Shown here in pieces: positions 51,886-61,134 of a stretch of 64,000 nucleotides of DNA. Both the position numbers and the translations under genes were made by a program. Numbering within the stretch: position 1 is the stretch's first letter; each line of letters begins with the position of its first letter. The DNA comes from Flavobacterium oncorhynchi (GTDB lineage Bacteria > Bacteroidota > Bacteroidia > Flavobacteriales > Flavobacteriaceae). Below the pieces are notes generated by a model. It searched no databases. It saw only the letters and a list, made by a program, of their open reading frames with translations, and had not been told where the DNA came from. The DNA lies in assembly GCF_002217355.1 (NCBI RefSeq), contig NZ_MUHA01000007.1, positions 431,519-495,518 of the forward strand, written 5' to 3'.

Positions 51886-52023
51886 TTTTGTTTTTTTGAT
51901 TTAGGAAATCTAAAACGCCCTAATTTATTTTATTTAAAATATATATTTAATTTTTTAGCTTTTTAATTCTTTTCGTTTCGGATAAATCTGAAATCAAAAA
52001 TCGTTGATCTGCCTTCTAAAATC

Positions 52024-53463
52024 TTAGTTTTTATTGATAACGTTTAAAATCGTTTCTAAACTTGGTGTAATCAAATCTGTAATAGGTTTTGGATAAAATC
52101 CAAAGAAAATTAGTACAGCGATAATTGCTACCATCGAAATTCCTTCGTTTACAGAAACATCTGCAAAAGTTCTTGAATTGGTTTCACCCAACATTACATT
52201 TTGAAACATTTTAAGCATATAGTAAGCTCCTAGAATAATCGTTGTTCCGCCTAAAACAGCAAACCAAATATTAATTTGAGATAAACTGTATAATACTGTA
52301 AATTCTCCAACAAAGTTAAAAGTAGTTGGCAAAGCAACAGAAGCTAAAACCAAAATTAAAAACATAGAAGTGAATTTTGGAGATTGCGTACGGATTCCTC
52401 CTAATTCGCTGATTTCTCTAGTTTCAAATCTTCTGTAGATAATTTCTGCAGCATAAAATAATCCAACTACGACAAAACCGTGAGCGATCATTTGCATAAC
52501 AGCACCTCTAAAACCATCAATAGTTAAAGTGTAAGTTCCTGCAGCAATTAATCCAACGTGAGCTAGAGATGAATACGCTAATAATTTCTTTAAATCTTTT
52601 TGTCTTAATGCAACTATTGAACCGTAGATAACTCCAGCAATTCCTAAAGCAATAAAAATATTCATATATTCTTTTGAAGCAAGAGGCGCAAGTGGTAATT
52701 GCCAACGAATTACACTGTACAATCCCATTTTTAACATGATACCAGATAAAAGCATTGTTCCAACTGTTGGCGCTTTTTGGTACACATTTGCCTGCCATGT
52801 GTGGAAAGGAATAATTGGAATTTTGATTGCATAAGCTAAGAAGAATGCCAAGAAAATCCAGAATTGTTCGCAAGCTGATAATTCTACTTTGTATAAATCT
52901 TCGATTAAGAAGCTGCCTGCTTTTTGATATAAATAGATAAAAGCAGTCAGCATGAATAAAGAACCTGCAAGTGTGTAAATAAAGAATTTTACAACCGCTT
53001 TTCTTCTTTCTTCAGCATCGCCATTACCCCAAATAAGAGCAATAAAGTAAATAGGAATAAGAGCTAGCTCCCAGAAAATATAATATAAAAGACCATCTGC
53101 AGCCAAGAAAGTTCCTGTCATTGCAAACGCCATAAATAAGATCAAAGAATAAAAGGCTTTTGAATTTTTATATTCATTCCCAAAAGAAGAAAATATAATA
53201 ATTGGAGTCAAAGCAGTTGTCAATAAAAGCATTGCAATTGCTAATCCATCAGCATTTAAAGCGAATGAAATTTTAGGCTGTGTGATCCAAGCATTGATAA
53301 GGCTGATATTTTCACCAGCATTAAAATGGTTTAACAATACAACCGAACAGCCTAAAGCTGCCAAACTAAAGAACAAAGCTACTTTTGAAGCGAGTTTGTC
53401 ACCTGCAAAATAGGTGATAAATGCACCAACTAAAAGAATAATTAATATAAGAGAAACGTTCAT
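52024..53463 (-). CDS. nuoM: NADH:quinone oxidoreductase subunit M
   Basis: This 479-residue antiporter-like membrane subunit has about 14 helices. Key segments are FWELALIPIYFIALIWG (the conserved Glu at the start), YAIKIPIIPFHTWQANVY, LRQKDLKKLLAYSSLAHVGL and ALPTTFNFVGEFTVL. Here FNFVGE replaces the GFVGE of many relatives. Length is normal. It is 10 bases downstream of nuoL. Confidence 0.97.
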   Translation of the reverse strand: MNVSLILIILLVGAFITYFAGDKLASKVALFFSLAALGCSVVLLNHFNAGENISLINAWITQPKISFALNADGLAIAMLLLTTALTPIIIFSSFGNEYKNSKAFYSLILFMAFAMTGTFLAADGLLYYIFWELALIPIYFIALIWGNGDAEERRKAVVKFFIYTLAGSLFMLTAFIYLYQKAGSFLIEDLYKVELSACEQFWIFLAFFLAYAIKIPIIPFHTWQANVYQKAPTVGTMLLSGIMLKMGLYSVIRWQLPLAPLASKEYMNIFIALGIAGVIYGSIVALRQKDLKKLLAYSSLAHVGLIAAGTYTLTIDGFRGAVMQMIAHGFVVVGLFYAAEIIYRRFETREISELGGIRTQSPKFTSMFLILVLASVALPTTFNFVGEFTVLYSLSQINIWFAVLGGTTIILGAYYMLKMFQNVMLGETNSRTFADVSVNEGISMVAIIAVLIFFGFYPKPITDLITPSLETILNVINKN

Positions 53464-53473
53464 AGTTATAAAA

Positions 53474-55357
53474 TTATTGAGCTAAAAATAAATAAGAAAC
53501 AATTGCGCAAAGACCTAAAACGAAAGCAAAAAGATATAATCCGATACTTCCAGTCTGCAGTTTTTTACCCTGAAAAGCTAATTCATTTGCTATTTTTCCT
53601 AATCCGAAAACAAGTGCCGATAAACCAGTTTCGATATAATCTCTAAAGAATCTTGATAATCCGTTTATAGAGCGAACAAATATCGCATCGTAAGCTTCAT
53701 CAACATAATATTTGTTGTATAACACTTTTGTTAAACCTGTAATGTTTTCATCAGTTTCAGGAACATTATCTTGTTTAAAGTATTTTACGTAAGCAATTAT
53801 AATTCCTAATAAACCGCCTAACACAGCAACACCCATTAAAGTGTATTCTGTTGTGCCTAAATGGTGTTCTTCGCCAGCTGCTTTTGTGAAAAGAGGAGCT
53901 AAATATTCATTTAACCAGCTGTTTCCAGGTAAACTGATTAGTCCGCCAAAAGTTGCTAAAATCGCTAAAATGATTAATGGAATTGTAATTAAAGCACCAC
54001 TTTCGTGTAAGTGATGTTTTTGCTCTTCAGTTCCTCTAAATTCTTTAAAGAAAGTTAAGAACATTAAACGGAACATATAGAAAGCTGTCATGATTGAAGC
54101 AATAGATCCAACAACGTATAAAGGAATACTGTGGTGGAAAGCTGTCATTAAGATTTCGTCTTTTGAGAAGAAACCTGAGAAAAACGGAACTCCTGAAATG
54201 GCTAATGAAGAAATCAACATTGTCCAAAATGTGATTGGCATTGCTTTACGCAAACCACCCATTTTACGCATATCCTGCTCACCATGTAAACCGTGAATAA
54301 CAGAACCAGATCCTAAGAACAAACAAGCTTTAAAGAAAGCATGTGTGATTACGTGAAAAACAGCTACTTCGTAAGCTCCAAATCCTAATGCTAAAAACAT
54401 TAATCCTAATTGTGAAACGGTAGAGTAAGCTAATACTTTTTTAATATCTGTTTGAACTAAACCAATTGTAGCTGCAACTAATGATGTTATTGCTCCAATA
54501 ATGGCAATTACGTTTTGTACATCTGTTGCAAGATCAAAAACAAAGTTTAATCTTGTTACCATGAAAATACCAGCTGTTACCATCGTAGCAGCGTGAATTA
54601 AAGCAGAAACCGGAGTTGGTCCAGCCATCGCATCTGGTAACCAAGTGTACAATGGAATCTGTGCAGATTTACCGCAAGCTCCAATAAACAAACATAAAGC
54701 TGCTAAAGAAAGTAATGGTAAGTTTAAATCTGTTGTTCCAGCAATTGCAGTTTTTAAAGTTGTATAATCTAAAGTAGAGAACATTGAACCAATGATGAAC
54801 ATACCAATTAAAAGACCTAAATCTCCAATTCTGTTCATAATGAAAGCTTTCTTTGCGGCATCATTGTAATCTTGGTTTTTATGCCAAAATCCAATTAATA
54901 AATAAGAGCAAAGTCCAACACCTTCCCAACCGATGAATAAAACTAATAAGTTGCTTCCAATTACAAGAGTAATCATAAAGAATACGAACAGATTTAAATA
55001 CGCAAAGAATTTGTGCATATTCTCATCGTCATGCATGTAACTGATAGAGTATAAGTGAATCAAAGATCCAATTCCGGTTACAAATAACAACCAAAGAACA
55101 GATAATTGATCTAATAAAAATCCAAGATTGATTTTTATGTTACTAATTTGAATCCAATCAAATAAAGTAACTTCAATTGCTTTTCCAGTTGCAGTTATTT
55201 GATTAAAAAGAACAAGAGTAACTATAAAAGAAACAGCCACGGCAGCAGTCCCGATAAATCCGGAAACTGTTTTTCCTAAGCTTTTCCCAAAGAAAACATT
55301 AATTAAAAATCCTAAAAAAGGAGCTAAAACTAAAACTAAAGCTAAATTGGTATCCAT
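53474..55357 (-). CDS. nuoL: NADH:quinone oxidoreductase subunit L
   Basis: This 627-residue subunit is the largest antiporter-like membrane protein of complex I, with about 16 helices and the long lateral helix at its C-terminal end. Visible motifs are FIGWEGVGLCSYLLIGFW, GACGKSAQIPLYTWLPDAMAG, QTDIKKVLAYSTVSQLG and ISGVPFFSGFFSKDEIL. Length is typical (610-650). It is 7 bases downstream of nuoK. Confidence 0.97.
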   Translation of the reverse strand: MDTNLALVLVLAPFLGFLINVFFGKSLGKTVSGFIGTAAVAVSFIVTLVLFNQITATGKAIEVTLFDWIQISNIKINLGFLLDQLSVLWLLFVTGIGSLIHLYSISYMHDDENMHKFFAYLNLFVFFMITLVIGSNLLVLFIGWEGVGLCSYLLIGFWHKNQDYNDAAKKAFIMNRIGDLGLLIGMFIIGSMFSTLDYTTLKTAIAGTTDLNLPLLSLAALCLFIGACGKSAQIPLYTWLPDAMAGPTPVSALIHAATMVTAGIFMVTRLNFVFDLATDVQNVIAIIGAITSLVAATIGLVQTDIKKVLAYSTVSQLGLMFLALGFGAYEVAVFHVITHAFFKACLFLGSGSVIHGLHGEQDMRKMGGLRKAMPITFWTMLISSLAISGVPFFSGFFSKDEILMTAFHHSIPLYVVGSIASIMTAFYMFRLMFLTFFKEFRGTEEQKHHLHESGALITIPLIILAILATFGGLISLPGNSWLNEYLAPLFTKAAGEEHHLGTTEYTLMGVAVLGGLLGIIIAYVKYFKQDNVPETDENITGLTKVLYNKYYVDEAYDAIFVRSINGLSRFFRDYIETGLSALVFGLGKIANELAFQGKKLQTGSIGLYLFAFVLGLCAIVSYLFLAQ

Positions 55358-55364
55358 TTCTATT

Positions 55365-55685
55365 TTATCCTTTTAAATTTTTTAAATTATCGATACTAAT
55401 TGAGCCAATGTTTCTAAAAATCGAAACAAGAATAGCCAATCCTACTGCAACTTCAGCCGCAGCAACTGCCATCGAAAAGAATACAAAAACTTGTCCTTGT
55501 GCATCTTGATGATAAGTTGAAAAAGCCACAAATAAAAGGTTTACTGCATTCAACATGATTTCGATAGACATGAAAACGATAATAGAGTTTCGTCTGTACA
55601 ATACACCAAAAACACCAATACAAAAAAGTACAACACTTAAAAAGATGTAATTTTCAATACCTATTTGATTTAATATATTACCCAT
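55365..55685 (-). CDS. nuoK: NADH:quinone oxidoreductase subunit K
   Basis: This 106-residue subunit has three membrane helices. The conserved glutamates of the proton channel are in [18 protein letters not shown] and [17 protein letters not shown]. It overlaps nuoJ by one base, indicating translational coupling. Length matches the family (100-110). Confidence 0.97.
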   Translation of the reverse strand: MGNILNQIGIENYIFLSVVLFCIGVFGVLYRRNSIIVFMSIEIMLNAVNLLFVAFSTYHQDAQGQVFVFFSMAVAAAEVAVGLAILVSIFRNIGSISIDNLKNLKG

Positions 55686-56224
55686 TATTTATTTAATTTT
55701 TCTTTTTTAGACAATAATACAGTTCCAATCATTGCAACCAAAAGTAAAATCGAAGCAAATTCAAATGGCACCATATATTCGTTCAACAATATTTTACCCA
55801 ATACTTTAATAGATTGGAAATCTTCTCCAGTTGAATCATATTCACCAACAATAGGTTTAGAGTTAATGAATATTGCAATTAAAACTACGCAAATCAAACA
55901 GAAAGAAACAATAGCTCCCAAACGTGTGATTCTTGGTCGGTGAACTTCTCGCTGCTCGTTCAGGTTCATCAACATGATGGTAAACAGGAACAGAATCATA
56001 ATTGCTCCAGAATAGACTATTATATGTACAATTGCTAAAAATTGAGAGTTTAATAATAAATAATGACCAGCAATAGAGAAGAAACAAATCACTAAGTAAA
56101 TTGCTGAGTGAATTGGATTTCTGCTAAAAATGGTTAAAAAAGCAGTTATTACGGTGATAAACGCTAAGAAACAAAATATAATTTGTACAGTTGTTGCGTG
56201 TGCAAAATCAGGAATATGTATCAT
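55685..56224 (-). CDS. nuoJ: NADH:quinone oxidoreductase subunit J
   Basis: This 179-residue subunit has five membrane helices. Segments such as [40 protein letters not shown] and [17 protein letters not shown] are typical. It overlaps nuoI and nuoK by one base each, so the three are translationally coupled. Confidence 0.96.
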   Translation of the reverse strand: MIHIPDFAHATTVQIIFCFLAFITVITAFLTIFSRNPIHSAIYLVICFFSIAGHYLLLNSQFLAIVHIIVYSGAIMILFLFTIMLMNLNEQREVHRPRITRLGAIVSFCLICVVLIAIFINSKPIVGEYDSTGEDFQSIKVLGKILLNEYMVPFEFASILLLVAMIGTVLLSKKEKLNK

Positions 56225-56769
56225 TAGTTAGCGTTATTTAATTGTGAGTTTTTAATAGCCATTTCTAAAGGCATCACTAATTTGTCTTTTCCAAAAATGA
56301 AATCTTCTCTTTCATAATTAGCAGGAACTAATACTTTAGAAGTTGTCAAATAGATAGCATCTTTCGGGCAAGCCTCTTCACACAATCCACAAAAAATACA
56401 ACGAAGCATGTTTATTTCATAAATCGAAGCGTATTTTTCTTCTCTGTATAAATGTTTTTCATCTGGTTTACGTTCAGCAGCTTTCATTGTAATGGCTTCT
56501 GCAGGGCATGATAAAGCACATAATCCGCAAGCAGTACAATTTTCGCGGCCTTGCTCGTCACGTTTCAGCATGTGCTGACCACGATAAACTGGACTCATTT
56601 CACGAACTTCTTCTGGATAGTGAATCGTAATTTTTTTTCTAAAAAGGTGCTTAAGCGTAATAGCAAGACCTTTTACAATCGCCACAAGATACAATCGTTC
56701 CAAAAAAGACATCTCTTTATTAGAGACCACTTTTTTTCTACCCGATAATGATATAGTTTCTATTGACAT
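56224..56769 (-). CDS. nuoI: NADH:quinone oxidoreductase subunit I
   Basis: This 181-residue ferredoxin-like subunit carries two [4Fe-4S] clusters (N6a and N6b) in the peripheral arm. The ligands are visible: Cys78, Cys81, Cys84 and Cys88 in CTACGLCALSC, and Cys124, Cys127, Cys130 and Cys134 in CIFCGLCEEAC. Length is standard. It needs clusters made by the SUF system encoded earlier in the window. It is 86 bases after nuoH. Confidence 0.97.
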   Translation of the reverse strand: MSIETISLSGRKKVVSNKEMSFLERLYLVAIVKGLAITLKHLFRKKITIHYPEEVREMSPVYRGQHMLKRDEQGRENCTACGLCALSCPAEAITMKAAERKPDEKHLYREEKYASIYEINMLRCIFCGLCEEACPKDAIYLTTSKVLVPANYEREDFIFGKDKLVMPLEMAIKNSQLNNAN

Positions 56770-56855
56770 TTCTTAATCTATGATTTATGATTTTCAATTT
56801 GAGATCAATCAAATTTTAAATCTATTTTATTTTTATTTGAAGCCAGTTACGGTTC

Positions 56856-57908
56856 TTAGAATCCTAAAGCTGCTGCGATATCGTGTCTTAAAATAACAGC
56901 ACCCGTAATCATAATATTAATAATCGAAAGCGGAATTAAAATTCTCCAGCCTAAGTTCATTAATTGGTCATATCTAAATCTTGGAATCGTCCAACGCACC
57001 CACATGTAAAAGAATATGAAGAAACATATTTTTACAAATAATACCGCAATTCCTAAAAGATTAGCTGTGTTTATTCCAACATTTTCTACCATCCATTGCA
57101 TTCCTGGGTAATTGTAACCTCCAAAGAATAAAACAGAAATAATAGTAGCAGAGATAAACATACTTGCATATTCAGCAAATAAATAGAATCCCATTTTCAT
57201 TGATGAATATTCAGTATGGTAACCACCGATTAATTCGTTTTCACATTCTGCTAAGTCAAACGGTGTTCTGTTAGTTTCAGCAAATGAACAAATTAAGAAG
57301 ATTAAGAATGATAAAGGCTGATAAAAAACATTCCAGTTCATTCCTTGCTGTTGTAATGAAATTTCTCTTAAACTCATTGTTCCTGTCATCATCAATAAAG
57401 CGATCATTGATAATCCCATTGCAACTTCATAAGAAACCATTTGTGAAGCTGCACGAACAGCTCCCATTAAAGAGAATTTATTGTTTGAAGCCCATCCACC
57501 AATCATGATACCGTAAACTCCAACAGAAAGAACTCCAAAAATGTATAGTAAAGCAATATTTACATCAGTTGCTTGAAGATAAATATCTCTTCCAAAAAGA
57601 TGCAGTTTATCTCCCCACGGAATTACAGCACTTGTCATTAAGGCTGTACTCATGGCAATTGCAGGACCTACAACGAATAAAAATTTGTTTGGCGTGTTTG
57701 GAAAAAATTCTTCTTTTGAGAATAATTTCATACCATCGGCAAGCGGCTGTAATAAACCTCCCCAACCTGCACGGTTTGGACCAACACGGTCTTGAAGAAA
57801 AGCAGCAACTTTACGTTCAGCCCAAGTAGAGTACATTGCCATAATCATTGTTACCGCAAAAACGACAACAATAACAACACTTTTTTCTATAATAAATGCA
57901 CTTTCCAT
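56856..57908 (-). CDS. nuoH: NADH:quinone oxidoreductase subunit H
   Basis: This 350-residue membrane subunit forms part of the quinone chamber. Eight or so helices are seen. The family motifs include DRVGPNRAGWGGLLQPLADG and the acidic FAETNRTPFDLAECENELIGG stretch, split here at its conserved Glu residues. Length is normal. It is 3 bases downstream of nuoG. Confidence 0.97.
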   Translation of the reverse strand: MESAFIIEKSVVIVVVFAVTMIMAMYSTWAERKVAAFLQDRVGPNRAGWGGLLQPLADGMKLFSKEEFFPNTPNKFLFVVGPAIAMSTALMTSAVIPWGDKLHLFGRDIYLQATDVNIALLYIFGVLSVGVYGIMIGGWASNNKFSLMGAVRAASQMVSYEVAMGLSMIALLMMTGTMSLREISLQQQGMNWNVFYQPLSFLIFLICSFAETNRTPFDLAECENELIGGYHTEYSSMKMGFYLFAEYASMFISATIISVLFFGGYNYPGMQWMVENVGINTANLLGIAVLFVKICFFIFFYMWVRWTIPRFRYDQLMNLGWRILIPLSIINIMITGAVILRHDIAAALGF

Positions 57909-57911
57909 TTC

Positions 57912-58943
57912 TTAAACTTTTTTATCATTAGTAGTTAATGGAATTGCTGCCATACTAATTTTTTTACGGTCAATATCTCTACCTAAAAGAATATTCTTCT
58001 CTGTATCGATTTCAACTTTCTCTAATTTTTGAGTGTAGTTATTTTGGTTAATAACAGAATCTTTTTCAAATTCTCTTGGTCCTTCAATAACCCAGTCATT
58101 AACGTTTTTGTGATCAAAACGACAGCTGTTGCAAATGAATTCTTCAACTTCATGATACTCGTCTTTGCGACCAGTTACACGTTGAATTTCTCCACCAAAC
58201 ATCCAAACTGTAGTTTTACCGCAGCATCCAGGAGTAGTACATTCTCTGTGTGCGTTATAAGGCTTGTTAAACCAAACTCTTGATTTAAAACGGAAAGTTT
58301 TGTCAGTTAAAGCTCCAACTGGACAAACGTCAATCATGTTTCCAGAAAACTCATTGTCGATTGCTTTTGAGATTCCAGTTGAAATATTAGCGTGATCACC
58401 ACGATCTAATACTCCGTGAACTCTGTTGTCTGTCAATTGATCTGCAACTTGTACACATCTTTGGCATAAAATACAACGGTTCATATGCAGTTGAATATTC
58501 GGACCAATATCTTCTGGTTCAAATGTTCTTTTTTCTTCAATATAACGTGATTTTGGGTTTCCGTGCTCAAAACTTAAATTTTGAAGATCACATTCACCAG
58601 CTTGATCACAAATAGGGCAGTCTAATGGGTGGTTGATCAATAAAAATTCTGTTACAGATTTACGCGCTTCGGTAACTCTGGCAGAAGATTTACTGTTTAC
58701 TTCCATTCCGTCCATACATCCTGTTACACAAGATGCCATTAATTTTGGCATTGGTCTTGGGTCAGCTTCACTACCTTTAGAAACTTCAACTAAACAGCAA
58801 CGACATTTTCCACCGCTCCCTTTTAATTTTGAGTAATAGCACATGGCTGGCGGTACCAAATCTCCACCAATCATACGTGCAGCCTGCAGGATCGTTGTTC
58901 CTGGTTCTACGTCTATACTTTGACCGTCTATGGTTACTTTCAT
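57912..58943 (-). CDS. nuoG: short NuoG-type subunit, iron-sulfur part only
   Basis: This 343-residue protein corresponds to the N-terminal part of NuoG (about 900 residues in E. coli). It has the [2Fe-2S] site (Cys35, Cys47, Cys50, Cys72), the His-Cys3 cluster site (His105, Cys109, Cys112, Cys118) and a [4Fe-4S] site (Cys157, Cys160, Cys163, Cys207). It then continues through the segment that in NuoG leads to the molybdopterin-like fold, but stops. The downstream gene nuoH starts 3 bases later, and no remnant of the missing part is seen. To my knowledge a short NuoG is common in Bacteroidota, so this is a lineage feature, not a truncation. Confidence 0.95.
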   Translation of the reverse strand: MKVTIDGQSIDVEPGTTILQAARMIGGDLVPPAMCYYSKLKGSGGKCRCCLVEVSKGSEADPRPMPKLMASCVTGCMDGMEVNSKSSARVTEARKSVTEFLLINHPLDCPICDQAGECDLQNLSFEHGNPKSRYIEEKRTFEPEDIGPNIQLHMNRCILCQRCVQVADQLTDNRVHGVLDRGDHANISTGISKAIDNEFSGNMIDVCPVGALTDKTFRFKSRVWFNKPYNAHRECTTPGCCGKTTVWMFGGEIQRVTGRKDEYHEVEEFICNSCRFDHKNVNDWVIEGPREFEKDSVINQNNYTQKLEKVEIDTEKNILLGRDIDRKKISMAAIPLTTNDKKV

Positions 58944-59036
58944 CTCTTTATGATTTGAATGTTGAAAGTCGGAATATTGAAAAGAATTGCTGTCCTTTTT
59001 AACATTATGAACTTTATAACTTTCTGCTTTTTATTT

Positions 59037-60407
59037 TTATACGATTACTTTACCGCCTACTAAATGCTTCACTTGCGAAAAAGGTTCAGCAACAAAGTGA
59101 TCTCTATTTTTAATTTTTTCTGGGAAACGAACGTGATATTCAAATTCATCTCTAAAGTGACGAATCGCTGCTGCTACTGGCCAAGAAGCGGCGTCACCAA
59201 GTGGACAAATTGTGTTTCCTTCAATTTTACTTTGAATGCTCCACAATAATTCAATATCTTCTTCACGGCCTTGACCGTTTTCGATTCTCCATAAGATTTT
59301 TTCTAACCATCCTGTTCCTTCACGACAAGGTGTACATTGTCCGCAAGATTCGTGGTGATAGAAACGAGCAAAATTCCAAGTGTTTCTTACGACACAAGCA
59401 GTATCATTGTAAACAATAAATCCTCCAGAGCCTAACATAGATCCGGTAGCAAAACCACCATCACTTAAAGATTCGTAAGTCATTAAACGATCTTCTCCGT
59501 TTGCTGTTTTGAAAATCAATTCTGCTGGTAAGATTGGCACAGAAGAACCTCCCGGTACAAATGCTTTTAATGGACGGCTTGAAGACATTCCTCCTAAATA
59601 TTCATCAGAATTCATGAATTCGTCAACACTTAAACCTAATTCAATTTCATAAACCCCAGGATTTTTGATATGCCCTGAAGCAGAGATTAATTTAGTTCCA
59701 GTAGAACGTCCAATACCAATTTTAGCATAATCGTCACCAGAATTGTTTACAATCCAAGGCACCGTTGCAATAGTTTCAACATTGTTTACCACTGTTGGAT
59801 TTGCCCAAAGTCCTGAAACTGCTGGGAAAGGCGGTTTAATACGAGGATTTCCTCTTTTACCTTCTAGAGACTCAATAAGTGCAGTTTCTTCTCCACAGAT
59901 ATAAGCTCCAGCTCCACAGTGAACGTGAAGTTCAAGATCGTAACCTGAACCTAATATATTTTTTCCTAACCAGCCTGCAGCTTTGGCCTCGGCAATTGCT
60001 CTTTCTAAAATTTTGAAAACCCACATATATTCTCCACGAATGTAGATATATGAAAGGTTTGCACCTAAAGCGTAACTAGAAGTAATCATTCCTTCGATCA
60101 ACAAGTGAGGAATAAATTCCATCAAATAACGATCTTTGAAAGTTCCCGGTTCAGATTCGTCGGCGTTGCAAACTAAGTGTCTTGGTTTTCCTGATTTTTT
60201 GTCAATAAAACTCCATTTCATTCCGGCAGGGAAACCCGCGCCGCCACGACCACGAAGACCTGATTTTTTTACTTCTTCAGTAACTTCATCTGGTGTAAGT
60301 GTTTTTAAAGCTTTTTCTACAGAAGCGTATCCGCCATTTTGACGATATACTTCGTAGGTTTTAATTCCAGGAATATTGATTTTATCTAATAATATTTTTT
60401 GTGACAT
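59037..60407 (-). CDS. nuoF: NADH:quinone oxidoreductase subunit F
   Basis: This 456-residue subunit binds NADH and FMN and holds the N3 [4Fe-4S] cluster. The glycine-rich GLRGRGGAGFPAGMKW binds NADH, and GAGAYICGEETALIESLEG binds FMN. The cluster ligands are in ESCGQCTPCREG plus a later cysteine in NTICPLGDAASW. Length matches the family. It follows nuoE by 1 base and precedes nuoG by 93 bases. Confidence 0.97.
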   Translation of the reverse strand: MSQKILLDKINIPGIKTYEVYRQNGGYASVEKALKTLTPDEVTEEVKKSGLRGRGGAGFPAGMKWSFIDKKSGKPRHLVCNADESEPGTFKDRYLMEFIPHLLIEGMITSSYALGANLSYIYIRGEYMWVFKILERAIAEAKAAGWLGKNILGSGYDLELHVHCGAGAYICGEETALIESLEGKRGNPRIKPPFPAVSGLWANPTVVNNVETIATVPWIVNNSGDDYAKIGIGRSTGTKLISASGHIKNPGVYEIELGLSVDEFMNSDEYLGGMSSSRPLKAFVPGGSSVPILPAELIFKTANGEDRLMTYESLSDGGFATGSMLGSGGFIVYNDTACVVRNTWNFARFYHHESCGQCTPCREGTGWLEKILWRIENGQGREEDIELLWSIQSKIEGNTICPLGDAASWPVAAAIRHFRDEFEYHVRFPEKIKNRDHFVAEPFSQVKHLVGGKVIV

Positions 60408-60408
60408 C

Positions 60409-60939
60409 TTATTTATCGTGTAATATTATTTTATCATCTCTACAATCAGCGATTAACTGATCGATTTTGTCTTCTGTCAATTTCTCTTTGTAGAAATCGC
60501 CTAACTGCATCATCGGAGCGTATCCGCAAGCACCTAAGCATTCTACACCAGCAATGGTAAACATTCCGTCTGGAGTAGTTTCACCCATTTTAATGCCTAA
60601 TTTTTCAGAAGTATAATCCATTAAATTTTCGGCACCATTTAAACAACAACAAGAAGTCTGGCAAAACTCAAACATGTATTTTCCAATTGGTTTTTGGTTG
60701 AACATGGTATAAAAAGTAACCACTTCATAAACCTCGATTGGTTTTATCTGAAGAATCTCGGCAACTTTGTCTTGCAATTCAATGCTAAGCCAGTTGTTAT
60801 GCGCATCCTGCACTTCGTGCAAAACAGGCAGTAAAGCCGATTTTTGTTTGCCTTCTGGATAATGACTAATCAATTCATTGATACGAGTGATCAATGCCTC
60901 AGTCATATTTATTTCTTGTTTGTAATGTTTACGTTCCAT
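60409..60939 (-). CDS. nuoE: NADH:quinone oxidoreductase subunit E
   Basis: This 176-residue subunit carries the N1a [2Fe-2S] cluster with a thioredoxin-like fold. Ligands are Cys93 and Cys98 in EFCQTSCCCLNG and Cys134 and Cys138 in VECLGACGYAP. Two extra cysteines (97 and 99) flank the usual position, giving a CCC run, which is noteworthy but seems compatible with function. Length is standard. A shorter start at the Met at residue 12 is possible. A 195-base AT-rich spacer precedes it. Confidence 0.95.
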   Translation of the reverse strand: MERKHYKQEINMTEALITRINELISHYPEGKQKSALLPVLHEVQDAHNNWLSIELQDKVAEILQIKPIEVYEVVTFYTMFNQKPIGKYMFEFCQTSCCCLNGAENLMDYTSEKLGIKMGETTPDGMFTIAGVECLGACGYAPMMQLGDFYKEKLTEDKIDQLIADCRDDKIILHDK

Positions 60940-60944
60940 TTTAT

Positions 60945-61132
60945 TTTAGATTTTAGATTTAAGGCTTAAGATTTTTTAATCTGATGTCTTTAAATCCATA
61001 TTCTGCAATCTTTGTTTAAGTTTTAGATTCTTCAATCTGAATTTTCAATTCCTAACTGTAATTTTTAAATCTAAATTCTAAAATCTGCATTTCAATCAGT
61101 AATCTAAAATCTATAATCTAAAATCTACAATT
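60945..61132. repeat. low-complexity ATCTAAAATCT-type repeats in the nuoD-nuoE spacer
   Basis: The spacer contains many direct and inverted copies of AAATCT/AGATTT (for example TTTTAGATTTTAGATTT near 60947 and AATCTAAAATCTATAATCT near 61105), allowing a long imperfect hairpin. No gene is seen. It breaks an otherwise tightly packed operon. Confidence 0.6.
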
Positions 61133-61134
61133 TG

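Noticed and set aside
57912..58943. Possible frameshift or truncation of nuoG
   Set aside because: All expected cluster ligands are intact, the next gene begins 3 bases later, and no remnant of the missing domain is seen in any frame; short NuoG is a lineage feature.
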